64,000 nt of DNA from Flaviflagellibacter deserti (GTDB taxonomy: Bacteria > Pseudomonadota > Alphaproteobacteria > Rhizobiales > Methylopilaceae), in the NCBI RefSeq assembly GCF_042652085.1, contig NZ_JBHSJF010000002.1, positions 62,001 to 126,000 of the forward strand. The letters are read 5' to 3'. The position numbers and the translations under genes are program-made. The stretch's first letter is position 1. The number at the start of each line of letters is the position of its first letter. The notes below the pieces were generated by a model. The model searched no databases, was not told the origin of the DNA, and was given only the letters and a program-made list of their open reading frames with translations. Shown one piece after another: positions 34,164 to 43,533 of this stretch.

Positions 34164-34687
34164 TCAGTGTCCCATGCAGCTGTTTTCCGCTTCGGCGAAC
34201 GTGGCCGGTTTATCCGCGTGCTTTGGCGGCCGCACACGATCGACCGCGCCATTCGTGCGGGCGCGCAGATAGATGTAGATGTCGTCGAGGTAGCACATCG
34301 CGTTGGGGTTGGTGCCGAACGACGGCATGACGCTTTCCTGGCCGGATCCGACGTTGACGCGGCCATTCACGGCCACGTTCTGAAAATCGGCGTACGGCAT
34401 CGTTTTCATCGATTGAACGAGGCCTGGAGCATAGGTCGAGCCTTCTCCCGCGGGTCCATGGCACACATGGCATTCGGAGTGGTGCCGGCGGAATCCGGAA
34501 TAGGTGTACCAATCGGTCTCCCCCTTATTCCCGATCTTGAATGTCGGATTGCCCTGTGCGTCGAAGAATTTGCCATCCTGTTCGGTGACCGCGGCGGGAT
34601 CGCCCGAGCCGTCGGCGCCGAGCGCCGTACCGGTCAGGGTCAGAAGCGCGATGCTCCCCAACACTTGAGAAAACGGTTGATTTTCAA
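34164..34687 (-). CDS. Four-cysteine c-type cytochrome, methanol-metabolism type, apparent frameshift near the start
   Basis: The main frame (stop at 34164) encodes a haem protein with HSECHVCHGP (CxxCH), axial Met in SVMPSFG, and two further Cys (NAMCYLD, ENSCMGH), matching four-cysteine cytochromes associated with methanol oxidation. In this frame the only start is a GTG at 34664, giving a signal peptide without basic residues. A TTG at 34687 overlaps the cbbE stop (TTGA) and encodes MKINRFLK, the missing basic segment, but is one base out of frame; adding one G near 34664 joins the two into a normal signal peptide ending TALGA. So either one base is missing or translation starts at the GTG. 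Last gene of the cbb operon. Confidence 0.75.
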
Positions 34688-35392
34688 TGGAATGCCCTCG
34701 CGGCGCGTAATGCCTGTGACGGCGGCGGGAGTTCGCAGGCTGAGCGTATGGCAGCGATGTTGACGCGATAGTCGTCGACGCCGCCTTTGAACACCGCCGA
34801 ACCCGCCACCAGTACGTCGGCCCCTGCCGCGACGCACAGAGCGCCGGTTTCCGGATTCACGCCGCCGTCGATCTCGAGATGGATCGGCCGGTCGCCGATC
34901 ATGGTGCGCAGGCGCTCGACCTTCGGGAGAACGTCGCGGATGAAGGCCTGGCCACCGAATCCGGGATTGACCGTCATCGGCAGGATCAGATCGACCTTGT
35001 CGAGCACATAGGCTACGGCGCTCTCCGGCGTCGCCGGATTGAGCGCTATTCCCGCTTTCTTGCCGAGCGAACGGATGACCTGAAGGCAGCGATCGAGATG
35101 ATCGGTCGCCTCAACCTGCACGGTGATGATGTCCGCCCCCGCGTTGGCGAAGGCTTCGAGATAGGGTTCCACCGGCGAGATCATCAGATGCACGTCGAAC
35201 ACCCGGTCGGTGTGGGGGCGCAGCGCCCTGATGACGTCCGGCCCGAAAGTGATGTTAGGCACGAAATGGCCGTCCATGACGTCGAGGATGGATCCAGTCC
35301 GCGCCCGCGCCCCCTACGTCGCGGACCTCCTCGCCGAGGCGGGAGAAGTCGGAGGCCAGCATGGAAGGGGCGATGATCAAAGGAGAGGTCAT
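34684..35392 (-). CDS. cbbE: Ribulose-phosphate 3-epimerase with a single-base insertion
   Basis: The ATG at 35392 overlaps the cbbX stop (ATGA) and encodes MTSPLIIAPSMLASDFSRLG, the family N-terminus, through GADWIH; the frame then shifts at 35286-35287, where a doubled base (CC on the coding strand) replaces the single C needed for LDVMDG. From MDGHFVPNITFG on, the second frame is intact to the stop at 34684 (VHLMISPVEPY, NPGFGGQAFI, EIDGGV, ADVLVAGSAVF). Total length is 709 nt, one more than a multiple of three, or 235 codons if corrected. The enzyme interconverts ribulose-5-P and xylulose-5-P in the Calvin and pentose-phosphate cycles. Confidence 0.88.
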
Positions 35393-36339
35393 CCGTTCGG
35401 CTCCTTTTGCTGCGGCGGATAGCTGTCGATGCCGCCCGAAAAGACGCGGCTGGCAAGGATGTCGTCTGCCTCGATAGTCTCCAGGTCATCGGCCGTCACC
35501 GGCCGCTCGCTGTTGAACAAACGGTTCGCCTGCCTGAGGCGTGCGCGATCGAGCGCATTGCGGATCGAGCGGCCGTTGGCGAAGTGCGGCTGCGCCTTGC
35601 GCAATTCGATGTATCGCTCAAAGGCGTCGGCGGCCGTTTCGCTCAGTCGATAGTTCATCCCCGCGAGGATGCGTTCGCCGATCTGACTGAGTTCTTCCGC
35701 CGAATAATCCGGGAAATCGATGTGGTGAGCCACCCGGGAGCGAAAGCCGGGATTTGCCTGAAAGAAGCGTTCCATACGCTCGCCATAGCCGGCCAGGATG
35801 ACGACGAGGTCGTCGCGCTGGTTCTCCATCACCTGCAGCAGGATTTCGATGGCCTCCTGCCCGTAATCACGCTCGTTCTCGGGGCGATAGAGATAATAGG
35901 CCTCGTCGATGAACAGCACGCCGCCCATCGCCTTCTTGAGGACCTCCTTCGTTTTGGGCGCGGTGTGGCCGATATACTGGCCGACGAGATCGTCGCGGGT
36001 CACGGTGACGAGGTGGCCCTTTCGCACATACCCCAGCCTGTGCAGGATTTCCGCCATGCGCAGTGCGACCGTCGTCTTGCCGGTGCCCGGATTGCCGGTG
36101 AAGCTCATATGCAGCGTGGGGCTGACGGCCGAGAGGCCGAAGCGAGCACGGGCGCGGTCGACGAGCAGCAGCGCGGCGATCTCCTTTAGTCTTTTCTTGA
36201 CCGGCGCCAGACCGACCAGATCGCGTTCGAGCTCATCGAAGACATCGGCAACGCCGGAATTCGCGAACTCAGCGCGAAAATCGATCGCATCATCGGCCCT
36301 CTTCAGATCATCGGTCATGGCATCCATGATGAGGCTCAC
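35389..36339 (-). CDS. cbbX: Red-type RuBisCO activase, AAA+ protein
   Basis: 316 residues, the usual length. Walker A GNPGTGKTTVALRMA, pore loop region GQYIGHTAPKT, Walker B GGVLFIDEAYYLY, and sensor segments match CbbX. The hexamer threads the C-terminal tail of red-type CbbL to remove inhibitory sugar phosphates and is activated by ribulose bisphosphate. It follows cbbS after 118 bp that contain a strong hairpin, and its stop overlaps the cbbE start by 4 bp. In-frame ATGs at 36327 and 36318 are alternative starts. Confidence 0.96.
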   Translation of the reverse strand: MSLIMDAMTDDLKRADDAIDFRAEFANSGVADVFDELERDLVGLAPVKKRLKEIAALLLVDRARARFGLSAVSPTLHMSFTGNPGTGKTTVALRMAEILHRLGYVRKGHLVTVTRDDLVGQYIGHTAPKTKEVLKKAMGGVLFIDEAYYLYRPENERDYGQEAIEILLQVMENQRDDLVVILAGYGERMERFFQANPGFRSRVAHHIDFPDYSAEELSQIGERILAGMNYRLSETAADAFERYIELRKAQPHFANGRSIRNALDRARLRQANRLFNSERPVTADDLETIEADDILASRVFSGGIDSYPPQQKEPNG

Positions 36340-36369
36340 TGTCGGTGCGGGCGCAGCACCCGCTGAAGG

Positions 36370-36405
36370 AAAAGTCGGTCCGGGCCCCAGCCTTCCCGGA
36401 CCGAC
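36370..36405 (-). terminator. Hairpin with short U-tract between cbbS and cbbX
   Basis: GTCGGTCCGGG and CCCGGACCGAC form a perfect 11-bp stem with a 10-nt loop, followed on the coding strand by TTTTCC. Placed inside the operon it probably acts as a partial terminator or 3'-end stabiliser, making cbbLS mRNA more abundant than cbbX. Confidence 0.65.
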
Positions 36406-36457
36406 AAGTTTGCGACCTGGGAGAGTGGCCGCAGGAGTTCGTCATCATTCGCCACGC

Positions 36458-36877
36458 TCAGTAGCGCGCCCCCTCCGGCTTCACGGTCGCATAAGCGGTC
36501 GTGCGGTAGTGGATGCGGCGGCCGTCGATCTCCTGCCGCTCGAGCGCGAAACCGGGCTCGTTTTCCGGCCGGTCGACGATGAAGGACAGCCGCACCGACT
36601 CCCACGTATGCGTGGCGTCGAATGCGGAGACGCGGATGTAGTGTCTCCCGGCATGGGCCTTGCGGCATTCATTGAGTTCGAACATGACGCCGGCGGCGTC
36701 CTTCACGTCGAACATCGGCAGCCCCCACATTTCCCAATAGGTGTTGCGGGGGTGAGGGTCGTCGGTGAACTCGATGTTCACGGCCCAGCCATTGTCGATG
36801 CAGTACTGCACCTGCCCGGCGATCTGCTCGTCCGTGAGGTCCGGCAGAAAGGAGAAGGCTCCCTGTGTGATGCGCAT
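36458..36877 (-). CDS. cbbS: RuBisCO small subunit, form I red type
   Basis: 139 residues from the ATG at 36877. MRITQGAFSFLPDLTDEQI, DDPHPRNTYWEMWGLPMFD and an extended C-terminus (ENEPGFALERQEI ... YRTTAYATVKPEGARY) match red-type small subunits, whose C-terminal extension forms the beta-hairpins closing the central channel. Gap to cbbL is 29 bp. Confidence 0.97.
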   Translation of the reverse strand: MRITQGAFSFLPDLTDEQIAGQVQYCIDNGWAVNIEFTDDPHPRNTYWEMWGLPMFDVKDAAGVMFELNECRKAHAGRHYIRVSAFDATHTWESVRLSFIVDRPENEPGFALERQEIDGRRIHYRTTAYATVKPEGARY

Positions 36878-36906
36878 GGTGATCTCCTGATCTCTTCGAG
36901 TGGACG

Positions 36907-38376
36907 TCATTCGGCCGCGGTGGCTTGCGGAACGAAGTCCGGTGTGTCGGTCGAGGCGTAGTTGAAGGTCACGTCCTTCCACGTCTCCAGCGCCTGCTTC
37001 AGCGGCATGCAGTGCCTGGCCGCCGCGTCGAGGATGTCGGGACCCTCGTTGACGATGTCGCGGCCCTCGTTGCGGGCGAGGATGATCGCTTCCAGCGCGA
37101 CGCGGTTCGCGGTGGCGCCGGCCTGGATGCCCATAGGATGGCCGATCGTGCCGCCACCGAACTGCAGCACCACATCTTCGCCAAGTAGGTCCACGAGCTG
37201 GTGCATCTGGCCGGCATGAATGCCGCCGGACGCGACCGGCATGACCTTGCGGGTCGAAGCCCAGGGCTGATCGAAGAAGACACCGTGCTGCAGGTTCTGC
37301 GGCACGAAATCCTCGCGACAGATGTCGTAATAGCCGCGGGTGGTGTTCGGGTCCCCTTCGAGCTTGCCTACGACGGTGCCGGCATGGATGTGATCGACGC
37401 CGGCAAGCCGCATCCATTTGGCAATGACGCGGAACGACACGCCGTGGGTCTTCTGTCGAGTGTAGGTTCCGTGTCCTGCCCGGTGCAGATGCAGAACCAT
37501 GTCGTTGCGCCGCGCCCATTTCGACATGGACTGGATCGCGGTGTATCCGATGACGAGGTCGATCATCACGATGTTCGAGCCGAGCTGCTTGGCGAACTCC
37601 GCACGCTCGTACATGTCTTCCATCGTGCCGGCGGTGACGTTCAGGTAGGTGCCCTTCACCTCGCCGGTCGCGGCCTGCGCCTTGTTCACCGCCTCCATGC
37701 AGTAGAGGAAGCGGTCGCGCCAATGCATGAACTGCTGGCTGTTGATGTTCTCGTCGTCCTTGGTGAAGTCCAGCCCGCCTTTCAGCGCCTCGTAGACGAC
37801 GCGGCCGTAATTGCGGCCCGAGAGGCCGAGCTTGGGCTTCACGGTGGCTCCGAGCAGGGGGCGGCCGAACTTGTCGAGCCGCTCGCGTTCCACGACGATC
37901 CCCGTGGCGGGCCCATCGAAGGTCTTCACATAGGCGACCGGCAGCCGCATGTCCTCGAGACGCAGCGCCTTGAGCGGCTTGAACCCGAAAACATTGCCGA
38001 TGATCGAGGCCGACAGGTTTGCGATCGAGCCGTTCTCGAACAAATCGAGGTCGTAGGCGATGTAGGCGAACCAGGAACCGGGGCTGTTCGGGACCGGATC
38101 GACCCGGTAGCACTTGGCCCGGTACTTGTCGCAGGCGGTCAGCCGGTCGGTCCACACCACCGTCCACGTGGCGGTGGAGCTTTCACCAGCGACGGCGGCC
38201 GACGCCTCGATCGGATCGACGCCGTCCTGCGGGGTGACCCGGAACAGGGCGATGACGTCCGTGTCCTTCGGCTCATAGTCGGGCTGCCAATAGCCCATCT
38301 TCCGGTATTCCATCACGCCCGCGCTGTAGCGGTCGCGCTTGTTCTCGGTGGGCTTCGTCGTCTCGATAACGCTCAT
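36907..38376 (-). CDS. cbbL: RuBisCO large subunit, form I red type
   Basis: 489 residues. Catalytic and carbamylation motifs are intact: GATVKPKLGLSGRNYG (Lys), GGLDFTKDDENINSQ (carbamylated Lys with Asp-Glu metal ligands), loop 6 region HAGTVVGKLEGDP and SGGIHAGQM. The C-terminal tail (DFVPQATAAE) is the handle on which CbbX pulls. It fixes CO2 onto ribulose-1,5-bisphosphate. It is the fifth gene of the operon; the 104-bp gap to the aldolase gene holds a 10-bp hairpin. Confidence 0.98.
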   Translation of the reverse strand: MSVIETTKPTENKRDRYSAGVMEYRKMGYWQPDYEPKDTDVIALFRVTPQDGVDPIEASAAVAGESSTATWTVVWTDRLTACDKYRAKCYRVDPVPNSPGSWFAYIAYDLDLFENGSIANLSASIIGNVFGFKPLKALRLEDMRLPVAYVKTFDGPATGIVVERERLDKFGRPLLGATVKPKLGLSGRNYGRVVYEALKGGLDFTKDDENINSQQFMHWRDRFLYCMEAVNKAQAATGEVKGTYLNVTAGTMEDMYERAEFAKQLGSNIVMIDLVIGYTAIQSMSKWARRNDMVLHLHRAGHGTYTRQKTHGVSFRVIAKWMRLAGVDHIHAGTVVGKLEGDPNTTRGYYDICREDFVPQNLQHGVFFDQPWASTRKVMPVASGGIHAGQMHQLVDLLGEDVVLQFGGGTIGHPMGIQAGATANRVALEAIILARNEGRDIVNEGPDILDAAARHCMPLKQALETWKDVTFNYASTDTPDFVPQATAAE

Positions 38377-38453
38377 CGATCTGCTCCATAACTATCCCGT
38401 TGACGCGCAGCGGTGCCGACGCGCCTGGGCTCTTCGCCGTCGATTGTCTTCTG

Positions 38454-38479
38454 CCGGTCCTCCCCATGCGGAGGACCGG
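38454..38479 (-). other. Intra-operon hairpin between cbbA and cbbL
   Basis: CCGGTCCTCC and GGAGGACCGG form a 10-bp perfect stem with a 6-nt loop directly before the aldolase stop. No U-tract follows. Probably a processing or stability element at the 5' side of cbbLS. Confidence 0.45.
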
Positions 38480-38480
38480 T

Positions 38481-39566
38481 TCACTCCGCCGCTGCGCGCG
38501 CTCCGCCGATGACCGGGTCGAGCGCGCCGCTTGCGTAGCGTTTGGCCATGGCCGAGAGCGGCACGACCTTGATCTTCGATGCCTGCCCGGCGGTGCCGAA
38601 CAGCTCGAAGCGTTCCCGGCAAAGGTCGCGCATGGCGTCCATGGCCGGTTTGAGGAATTTGCGAGGATCGAATTCGGACTTCGCGTTCTGAGCGACCTTC
38701 CGGAACTGGGCGGTCATGGCGAGGCGGCAGTCGGTGTCGATGTTCACCTTGCGCACGCCGTGCCTGATGCCGCGCACGATCTCCTCGACGGGCACGCCCC
38801 AGGTCTGGGGCATCTCGCCGCCGGAAGCGTTGAACAGATCCTGCAATTCCTGCGGCACCGAGGAGGAGCCGTGCATCACGAGGTGCACGCCGGGAAGCCG
38901 CCTATGGATCTCCTCGATCACGTGCATTGCGAGGATGTTGCCATCCGGCTTTCGCGAGAACTTGTAGGCGCCGTGCGAGGTGCCCATGGCGATCGCGAGC
39001 GCGTCGACCTTTGTGCGCGCGACGAAATCCACCGCCTGGTCGGGATCGGTGAGAAGCTGGTCGTGCGAGAGGCCGCCCTCCGCTCCGTGGCCGTCCTCCT
39101 GCTCGCCGGCGCCATGCTCCAGCGAGCCGAGCACGCCGAGTTCTCCCTCGACCGAAGCGCCGACCCAATGCGCGGCGTCGACCACCCGCCGAGTGACGGC
39201 GATGTTGTAGTCGTAGTCCGCCGGGGTCTTGGCATCGTCCTTCAGGGAGCCGTCCATCATCACCGATGTAAATCCGTGCTGGATCGCCGAGAGGCAGGTC
39301 GCCTCGTTGTTTCCGTGGTCCTGGTGCATGCACAGCGGGATGTGCGGATACATCTCGGCCAAGGCCTCGATCATCTTGGCGAGCATGATGTCGTTGGCGT
39401 AGGTACGTGCGCCGCGGCTCGCCTGCATGATCACGGGAGCGTCGACGACGTCGGCCGCCTCCATGATGGCGAGCCCCTGCTCCATGTTGTTGATGTTGAA
39501 GGCGGGGACGCCATAACCCTGCTCGGCGGCGTGGTCGAGGAGCTGGCGAAGGGTGATGCGGGCCAT
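38481..39566 (-). CDS. cbbA: Class II fructose-bisphosphate aldolase
   Basis: 361 residues. Zinc-binding HQDHGNN (about residues 81-87) and VHLVMHGSSSVP, the catalytic VMMDGSL region and late KVNIDTDCRLA fit the CbbA/FbaA subfamily. It condenses dihydroxyacetone phosphate with glyceraldehyde-3-P or erythrose-4-P in the Calvin cycle. The gap to cbbT is 12 bp. Confidence 0.97.
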   Translation of the reverse strand: MARITLRQLLDHAAEQGYGVPAFNINNMEQGLAIMEAADVVDAPVIMQASRGARTYANDIMLAKMIEALAEMYPHIPLCMHQDHGNNEATCLSAIQHGFTSVMMDGSLKDDAKTPADYDYNIAVTRRVVDAAHWVGASVEGELGVLGSLEHGAGEQEDGHGAEGGLSHDQLLTDPDQAVDFVARTKVDALAIAMGTSHGAYKFSRKPDGNILAMHVIEEIHRRLPGVHLVMHGSSSVPQELQDLFNASGGEMPQTWGVPVEEIVRGIRHGVRKVNIDTDCRLAMTAQFRKVAQNAKSEFDPRKFLKPAMDAMRDLCRERFELFGTAGQASKIKVVPLSAMAKRYASGALDPVIGGARAAAE

Positions 39567-39578
39567 TGGCTTTGCTCC

Positions 39579-41603
39579 TCAGGCTCGGTTCAGAAGGTCG
39601 CGGGCAGCGTGCGCCACCGCGTCGGATGTGATGCCGAAACGGTCGTACAGGTCGGCGGCAGGCGCCGAAGCGCCGAAGCCCGCCATGCCGATGAAGCGGC
39701 CGTGCTCGCCGGTCCAGCGGTCCCAGCCGAACCGTGCGGCCGCTTCGACCCCGATGCGCGGCACCTCGCCCAGGACGCCGCCGCGATAGCTCTCGTCCTG
39801 CCGCTCGAACAGCTCCCAGCACGGCATGGAGACCACGGCGGCGGCCACGCCCTCGGTCGCCAGCCTGCCCGCGGCATCGAGCGCGATTTCCACTTCCGAG
39901 CCGGTGGCCAGAAGCGTCACGTCGCGGTGGGTTTCGGGTTCGCGAACGACATAGGCCCCCTTCGCCGTCTGATTCTCCCGCACGTCGCCGGTGCGGAAGG
40001 TCGGCAGGTTCTGCCGCGACAATGCGAGTACCGATGGCGTGCGTTCCGAACTCAGCGCGATCTCCCAGGCTTCCGCCGTCTCGATCGCGTCCGCCGGGCG
40101 AAACACGTTCAGGTTCGGCGTCGCTCGCAGCATTGCGAGATGTTCGATCGGCTGGTGGGTTGGCCCGTCCTCGCCGAGGCCGATGGAATCGTGGGTGAGC
40201 ACATAGACCACCCGCTGCCCCATCAGAGCCGACAGGCGGATTCCCCCGCGGGCGTAATCGGAAAACACCAGGAAAGTGCCGCCGTAGGGGATGAAACCGC
40301 CGTGCAGCGCGATGCCGTTCATTGCCGCCGCCATCGCATGCTCGCGGACACCGTAGTGGACATAGCGGCCGGCATAGCGGCAGGCCGCTATCGGCATCAT
40401 GCCCCTGGTGATGGTCAGGTTCGAATGGGTGAGGTCGGCCGAACCACCGATCGTCAGCTCGGTTGCCTCATTGATGACGGCGAGCGCCATCTCGGAAGCC
40501 TTCCTGGTCGCGACCTTCGGCGCTTCCGCCGCCAGCGCGTGCTTGTAATCGGCCATTTTCTCGCTGAGGACGGCCGGCAGGCGGCCGGCGAGCGCGGCTT
40601 CGAATCCTTCTCGCTGTTCGGCGAAGGCGAACCGGTATTCCCAGGCCTCGCGAGCGAGAAGGCCGCGTTCCGCGATCTTCCTCCAGGCGGTGCGGACCCC
40701 GGTCGGAATCTCGAACGGCGCGTGCGGCCAGTTGAGATGCTCGCGCGCGCCCTCGATCTCGGCGGCTCCCAGCGGCGCGCCATGGACCGTTTCCGTCCCC
40801 GCTTTGTTGGGGGCACCGAAACCGATGGTGGTGCGGCAGGCGATGAGCGAAGGGCGTCTGGTGTTGCGCGCCCTGGCAATGGCGTCGATCAAAGCATCGT
40901 GGTCATGACCATTGACGCGTCGCACATCCCATCCCGCCGCCTCGAAGCGGCCGAGTTGGTCCGTCGAAGTCGAGAGCGAGGTCGCGCCGTCGATGGAAAT
41001 GCCGTTGTCGTCCCACAGAACGATCAGCTTGCCGAGCAGGAGATGGCCGGCGAGATCGATGGCTTCGTGCGAGATTCCTTCCATGAGGCAGCCGTCGCCA
41101 GCGATCACGTAGGTGAAGTGATCGACCAATTCGTCGCCGAAGCGGGCGTTCATCATGCGCTCGGCGAGCGCCATGCCCACCGCCGTGGTGAGTCCTTGGC
41201 CGAGCGGTCCCGTGGTGGTCTCGACGCCGAGCGTGTGGCCGTATTCGGGGTGGCCGGCGGTGGTGGAACCCAGCTGGCGGAAGCGCTTGAGCTGGTCGGT
41301 TCCCATATCGGCATAGCCGAGCAGGTGATTGATTGCATAAAGCAGCATCGAGCCATGCCCGGCGGAAAGCACGAAACGGTCGCGGTCCGCCCAGTCCGGC
41401 TTCGAAGGGTCGATCTTCATGAATCGGGAGAACAGCACGGTCGCCGCATCCGCCATGCCCATCGGCATGCCGGGATGGCCGGACCTCGCCTGTTCGACGG
41501 CGTCCATGGCGAGCGCGCGCAGCGCATTGGCCATGTCGCCGTAAGGGATTTCGGTCTCTTTCTCGACGGAGCTGAAAACCGGCATATTGGCCCTGGTCAA
41601 CAT
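39579..41603 (-). CDS. cbbT: Transketolase
   Basis: 674 residues from the ATG at 41603, which has GGAGGAA before it; open frame continues upstream only as a shadow of cbbP. Thiamine-diphosphate site GDGCLMEGISHEA ... WDDNGISID, substrate motif SAGHGSML and pyrimidine-domain DSIGLGEDGPTHQPIEH are all present. It carries out the two ketol transfers of the Calvin cycle. Confidence 0.97.
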   Translation of the reverse strand: MLTRANMPVFSSVEKETEIPYGDMANALRALAMDAVEQARSGHPGMPMGMADAATVLFSRFMKIDPSKPDWADRDRFVLSAGHGSMLLYAINHLLGYADMGTDQLKRFRQLGSTTAGHPEYGHTLGVETTTGPLGQGLTTAVGMALAERMMNARFGDELVDHFTYVIAGDGCLMEGISHEAIDLAGHLLLGKLIVLWDDNGISIDGATSLSTSTDQLGRFEAAGWDVRRVNGHDHDALIDAIARARNTRRPSLIACRTTIGFGAPNKAGTETVHGAPLGAAEIEGAREHLNWPHAPFEIPTGVRTAWRKIAERGLLAREAWEYRFAFAEQREGFEAALAGRLPAVLSEKMADYKHALAAEAPKVATRKASEMALAVINEATELTIGGSADLTHSNLTITRGMMPIAACRYAGRYVHYGVREHAMAAAMNGIALHGGFIPYGGTFLVFSDYARGGIRLSALMGQRVVYVLTHDSIGLGEDGPTHQPIEHLAMLRATPNLNVFRPADAIETAEAWEIALSSERTPSVLALSRQNLPTFRTGDVRENQTAKGAYVVREPETHRDVTLLATGSEVEIALDAAGRLATEGVAAAVVSMPCWELFERQDESYRGGVLGEVPRIGVEAAARFGWDRWTGEHGRFIGMAGFGASAPAADLYDRFGITSDAVAHAARDLLNRA

Positions 41604-41620
41604 GGCTTCCTCCTCTCCGT

Positions 41621-42496
41621 TCATGCGGCGCGGCGCTTCTTCTCGACGAGGTCGAGGATCATCGGCGTCAGAATGAGTTGCATCGCGAGGTCCAGCTTGC
41701 CGCCGGGAATGACGATTGAGTTGGCGCGCGACATCCAGCTGCCCTGGATCATCGAGAGCAGGTAGGGGAAGTCGATGCCGCGCGGTTTCTTGAAGCGGAT
41801 GACCACGATGGATTCGTCCGCCGTCGGTATCCAGCGGGCGATGAACGGGTTCGAGGTGTCGACCGTCGGCACGCGCTGGAAGTTGATGTCCGTATGCGTG
41901 AACTGCGGGCAGATGTAGTTCACGTAGTCCGGCATGCGCCGCAGGATGGTGTCCGTCACCGCCTCGGTGGAATAGCCGCGATCCGCCCGGTCTCGATGGA
42001 TCTTCTGGATCCATTCGAGATTGACGACCGGAACGACGCCGATGCTCAGGTCCGCATAGCGCGCCACATCGATGTTGCCGGCGACGACGGCGCCGTGGAG
42101 GCCCTCATAGAACAGCAGGTCGGTCGGTCGAGGCAGGTCCTCCCACGCCGTGAAGGTGCCGGGTGGGCCGCCGAATTCCTCGGCTTCCGCGTCGTCGTGG
42201 ACATAATGGCGGTACTTGCCGGTGCCGGTCTGCGAATAGCTGCGGAAGGTCTCCTCCAGCTCCTCGAACAGGTTCGAGTCCGGGCCGAAATGGCTGTAGT
42301 GATGGTTTCCGCGCGCTCCTTCCTCGGCGATGATCTGCTTCATCTGGGCGCGGTCGTAGCGGTGGAAGGAATCGCCCTCGATGTAGACGGCTTCCACCTT
42401 CTCGCGGCGGAAGATCTGTTCGAACGTGCGCCGCACGGACGTGGTGCCCGCGCCCGAGGAGCCGGTAACCGAGATGATGGGGTGATGGATCGACAT
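41621..42496 (-). CDS. cbbP: Phosphoribulokinase, class I
   Basis: 291 residues from the ATG at 42496, with AGGAG 8 nt upstream. P-loop GSSGAGTTSVRRTFEQIF, GDSFHRYDR and FYEGLHGAVV are conserved. The enzyme phosphorylates ribulose-5-P to RuBisCO's substrate; class I bacterial forms are NADH-activated octamers. Its Shine-Dalgarno overlaps the cbbF stop, so translation is coupled. Confidence 0.97.
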   Translation of the reverse strand: MSIHHPIISVTGSSGAGTTSVRRTFEQIFRREKVEAVYIEGDSFHRYDRAQMKQIIAEEGARGNHHYSHFGPDSNLFEELEETFRSYSQTGTGKYRHYVHDDAEAEEFGGPPGTFTAWEDLPRPTDLLFYEGLHGAVVAGNIDVARYADLSIGVVPVVNLEWIQKIHRDRADRGYSTEAVTDTILRRMPDYVNYICPQFTHTDINFQRVPTVDTSNPFIARWIPTADESIVVIRFKKPRGIDFPYLLSMIQGSWMSRANSIVIPGGKLDLAMQLILTPMILDLVEKKRRAA

Positions 42497-42507
42497 GCCC
42501 GTGCTCC

Positions 42508-43533
42508 TCACGCCCGTAGCAGGCCGCGGCGCCCGAACAGGGGCGAGCGGTCGGCGATGTTGCAGGGTCCGGTGTGATAGCGCGTGACGCGCTCCACCTC
42601 GGCGCGTGAACCGAAAACCAGCGGCACGTGCTGGTGCAGGCTCGTAGGAACGATATCCAGAATCGGCTGGCTGCCGTCGGTCGCGGCACCCGCTGCCTGT
42701 TCCATCAGGAAGGCGATCGGGTTCGCTTCATAGATCAGCCGGAGCCTGCCTTGCCCGTAACCCTTCCGCATATCGGCCGGGTAGAGATAGACGCCGCCGC
42801 GAACCAGAATCCGATAGGCTTCCGCCACCATCGAAGCGGTCCAGCGCGTGTTGAAATCCTTGGCGCGCGGGCCCGAGGTTCCCGCCTGACAGTCTTCGAC
42901 ATAGCTGCGGACCGCCGCATCCCAGTGTCGGACATTGGAGCCGTTGATGGCGTATTCGGCGGTTTCGGCCGGAACGACGATTTGCTCCTGGATCAGCAGG
43001 AAGCGGCGCGAGGCGCGGTCCAGGATGAATGCGTGCGTTCCCGCGCCGACCGTCAGCACCAGCGCGACTTGCGGCCCGTAGACCAGGAAGCCGGCGGCGA
43101 GCTGACGAGAGCCCGGCTGCAGCAGGGCGTTCGGACCGTTGAACGGCAGGATCGAGAAAATGGTGCCGATCGACAGATTGGTGTCGATGTTGGACGAGCC
43201 ATCCAGCGGATCGACCGCGACCGCGAGCGGCGCCTCGGCATCGAGCGCGATAGCCTCGTCGGCCTCTTCCGAGCCGAGATAGGCGACAGGCGCATCCCTC
43301 AAGGCCTCGGTGATCAGCACGTGGGCGATCGCGTCGAGTTCCTTCTGGCTGTCGCCGTCCTTGTGATAGCGGCGCACCGCCGCCAGTTCGCCTGCCAGTG
43401 CGCCCGCGGCGACGAGCTCCGAGATCGCGATGCATGTCGTCGCGAGACTGACGACGGTCTGAGCCACCGCCTGTCGCAACGAGCCGCTTCCGGCCCACCC
43501 GGACAAGTGGTCCTCCAAGGTCTGGTGTGTCAC
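42508..43533 (-). CDS. cbbF: Fructose-1,6-bisphosphatase, class I
   Basis: 341 residues. Metal and substrate motifs GSEEADE, AVDPLDGSSNIDTNLSIG and VYLYPADMRKGYGQGRLRL identify class I FBPase. It is the first gene of the leftward cbb operon and diverges from cbbR across a 171-bp control region. Confidence 0.96.
   Translation of the reverse strand: MTHQTLEDHLSGWAGSGSLRQAVAQTVVSLATTCIAISELVAAGALAGELAAVRRYHKDGDSQKELDAIAHVLITEALRDAPVAYLGSEEADEAIALDAEAPLAVAVDPLDGSSNIDTNLSIGTIFSILPFNGPNALLQPGSRQLAAGFLVYGPQVALVLTVGAGTHAFILDRASRRFLLIQEQIVVPAETAEYAINGSNVRHWDAAVRSYVEDCQAGTSGPRAKDFNTRWTASMVAEAYRILVRGGVYLYPADMRKGYGQGRLRLIYEANPIAFLMEQAAGAATDGSQPILDIVPTSLHQHVPLVFGSRAEVERVTRYHTGPCNIADRSPLFGRRGLLRA

Noticed and set aside
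38400..41765. Open frame of 1121 codons on the plus strand opposite the cbb genes
   Set aside because: It runs antisense to cbbA, cbbT and cbbP, whose proteins are clearly conserved; long antisense frames are expected at this GC content, and its product matches no family.
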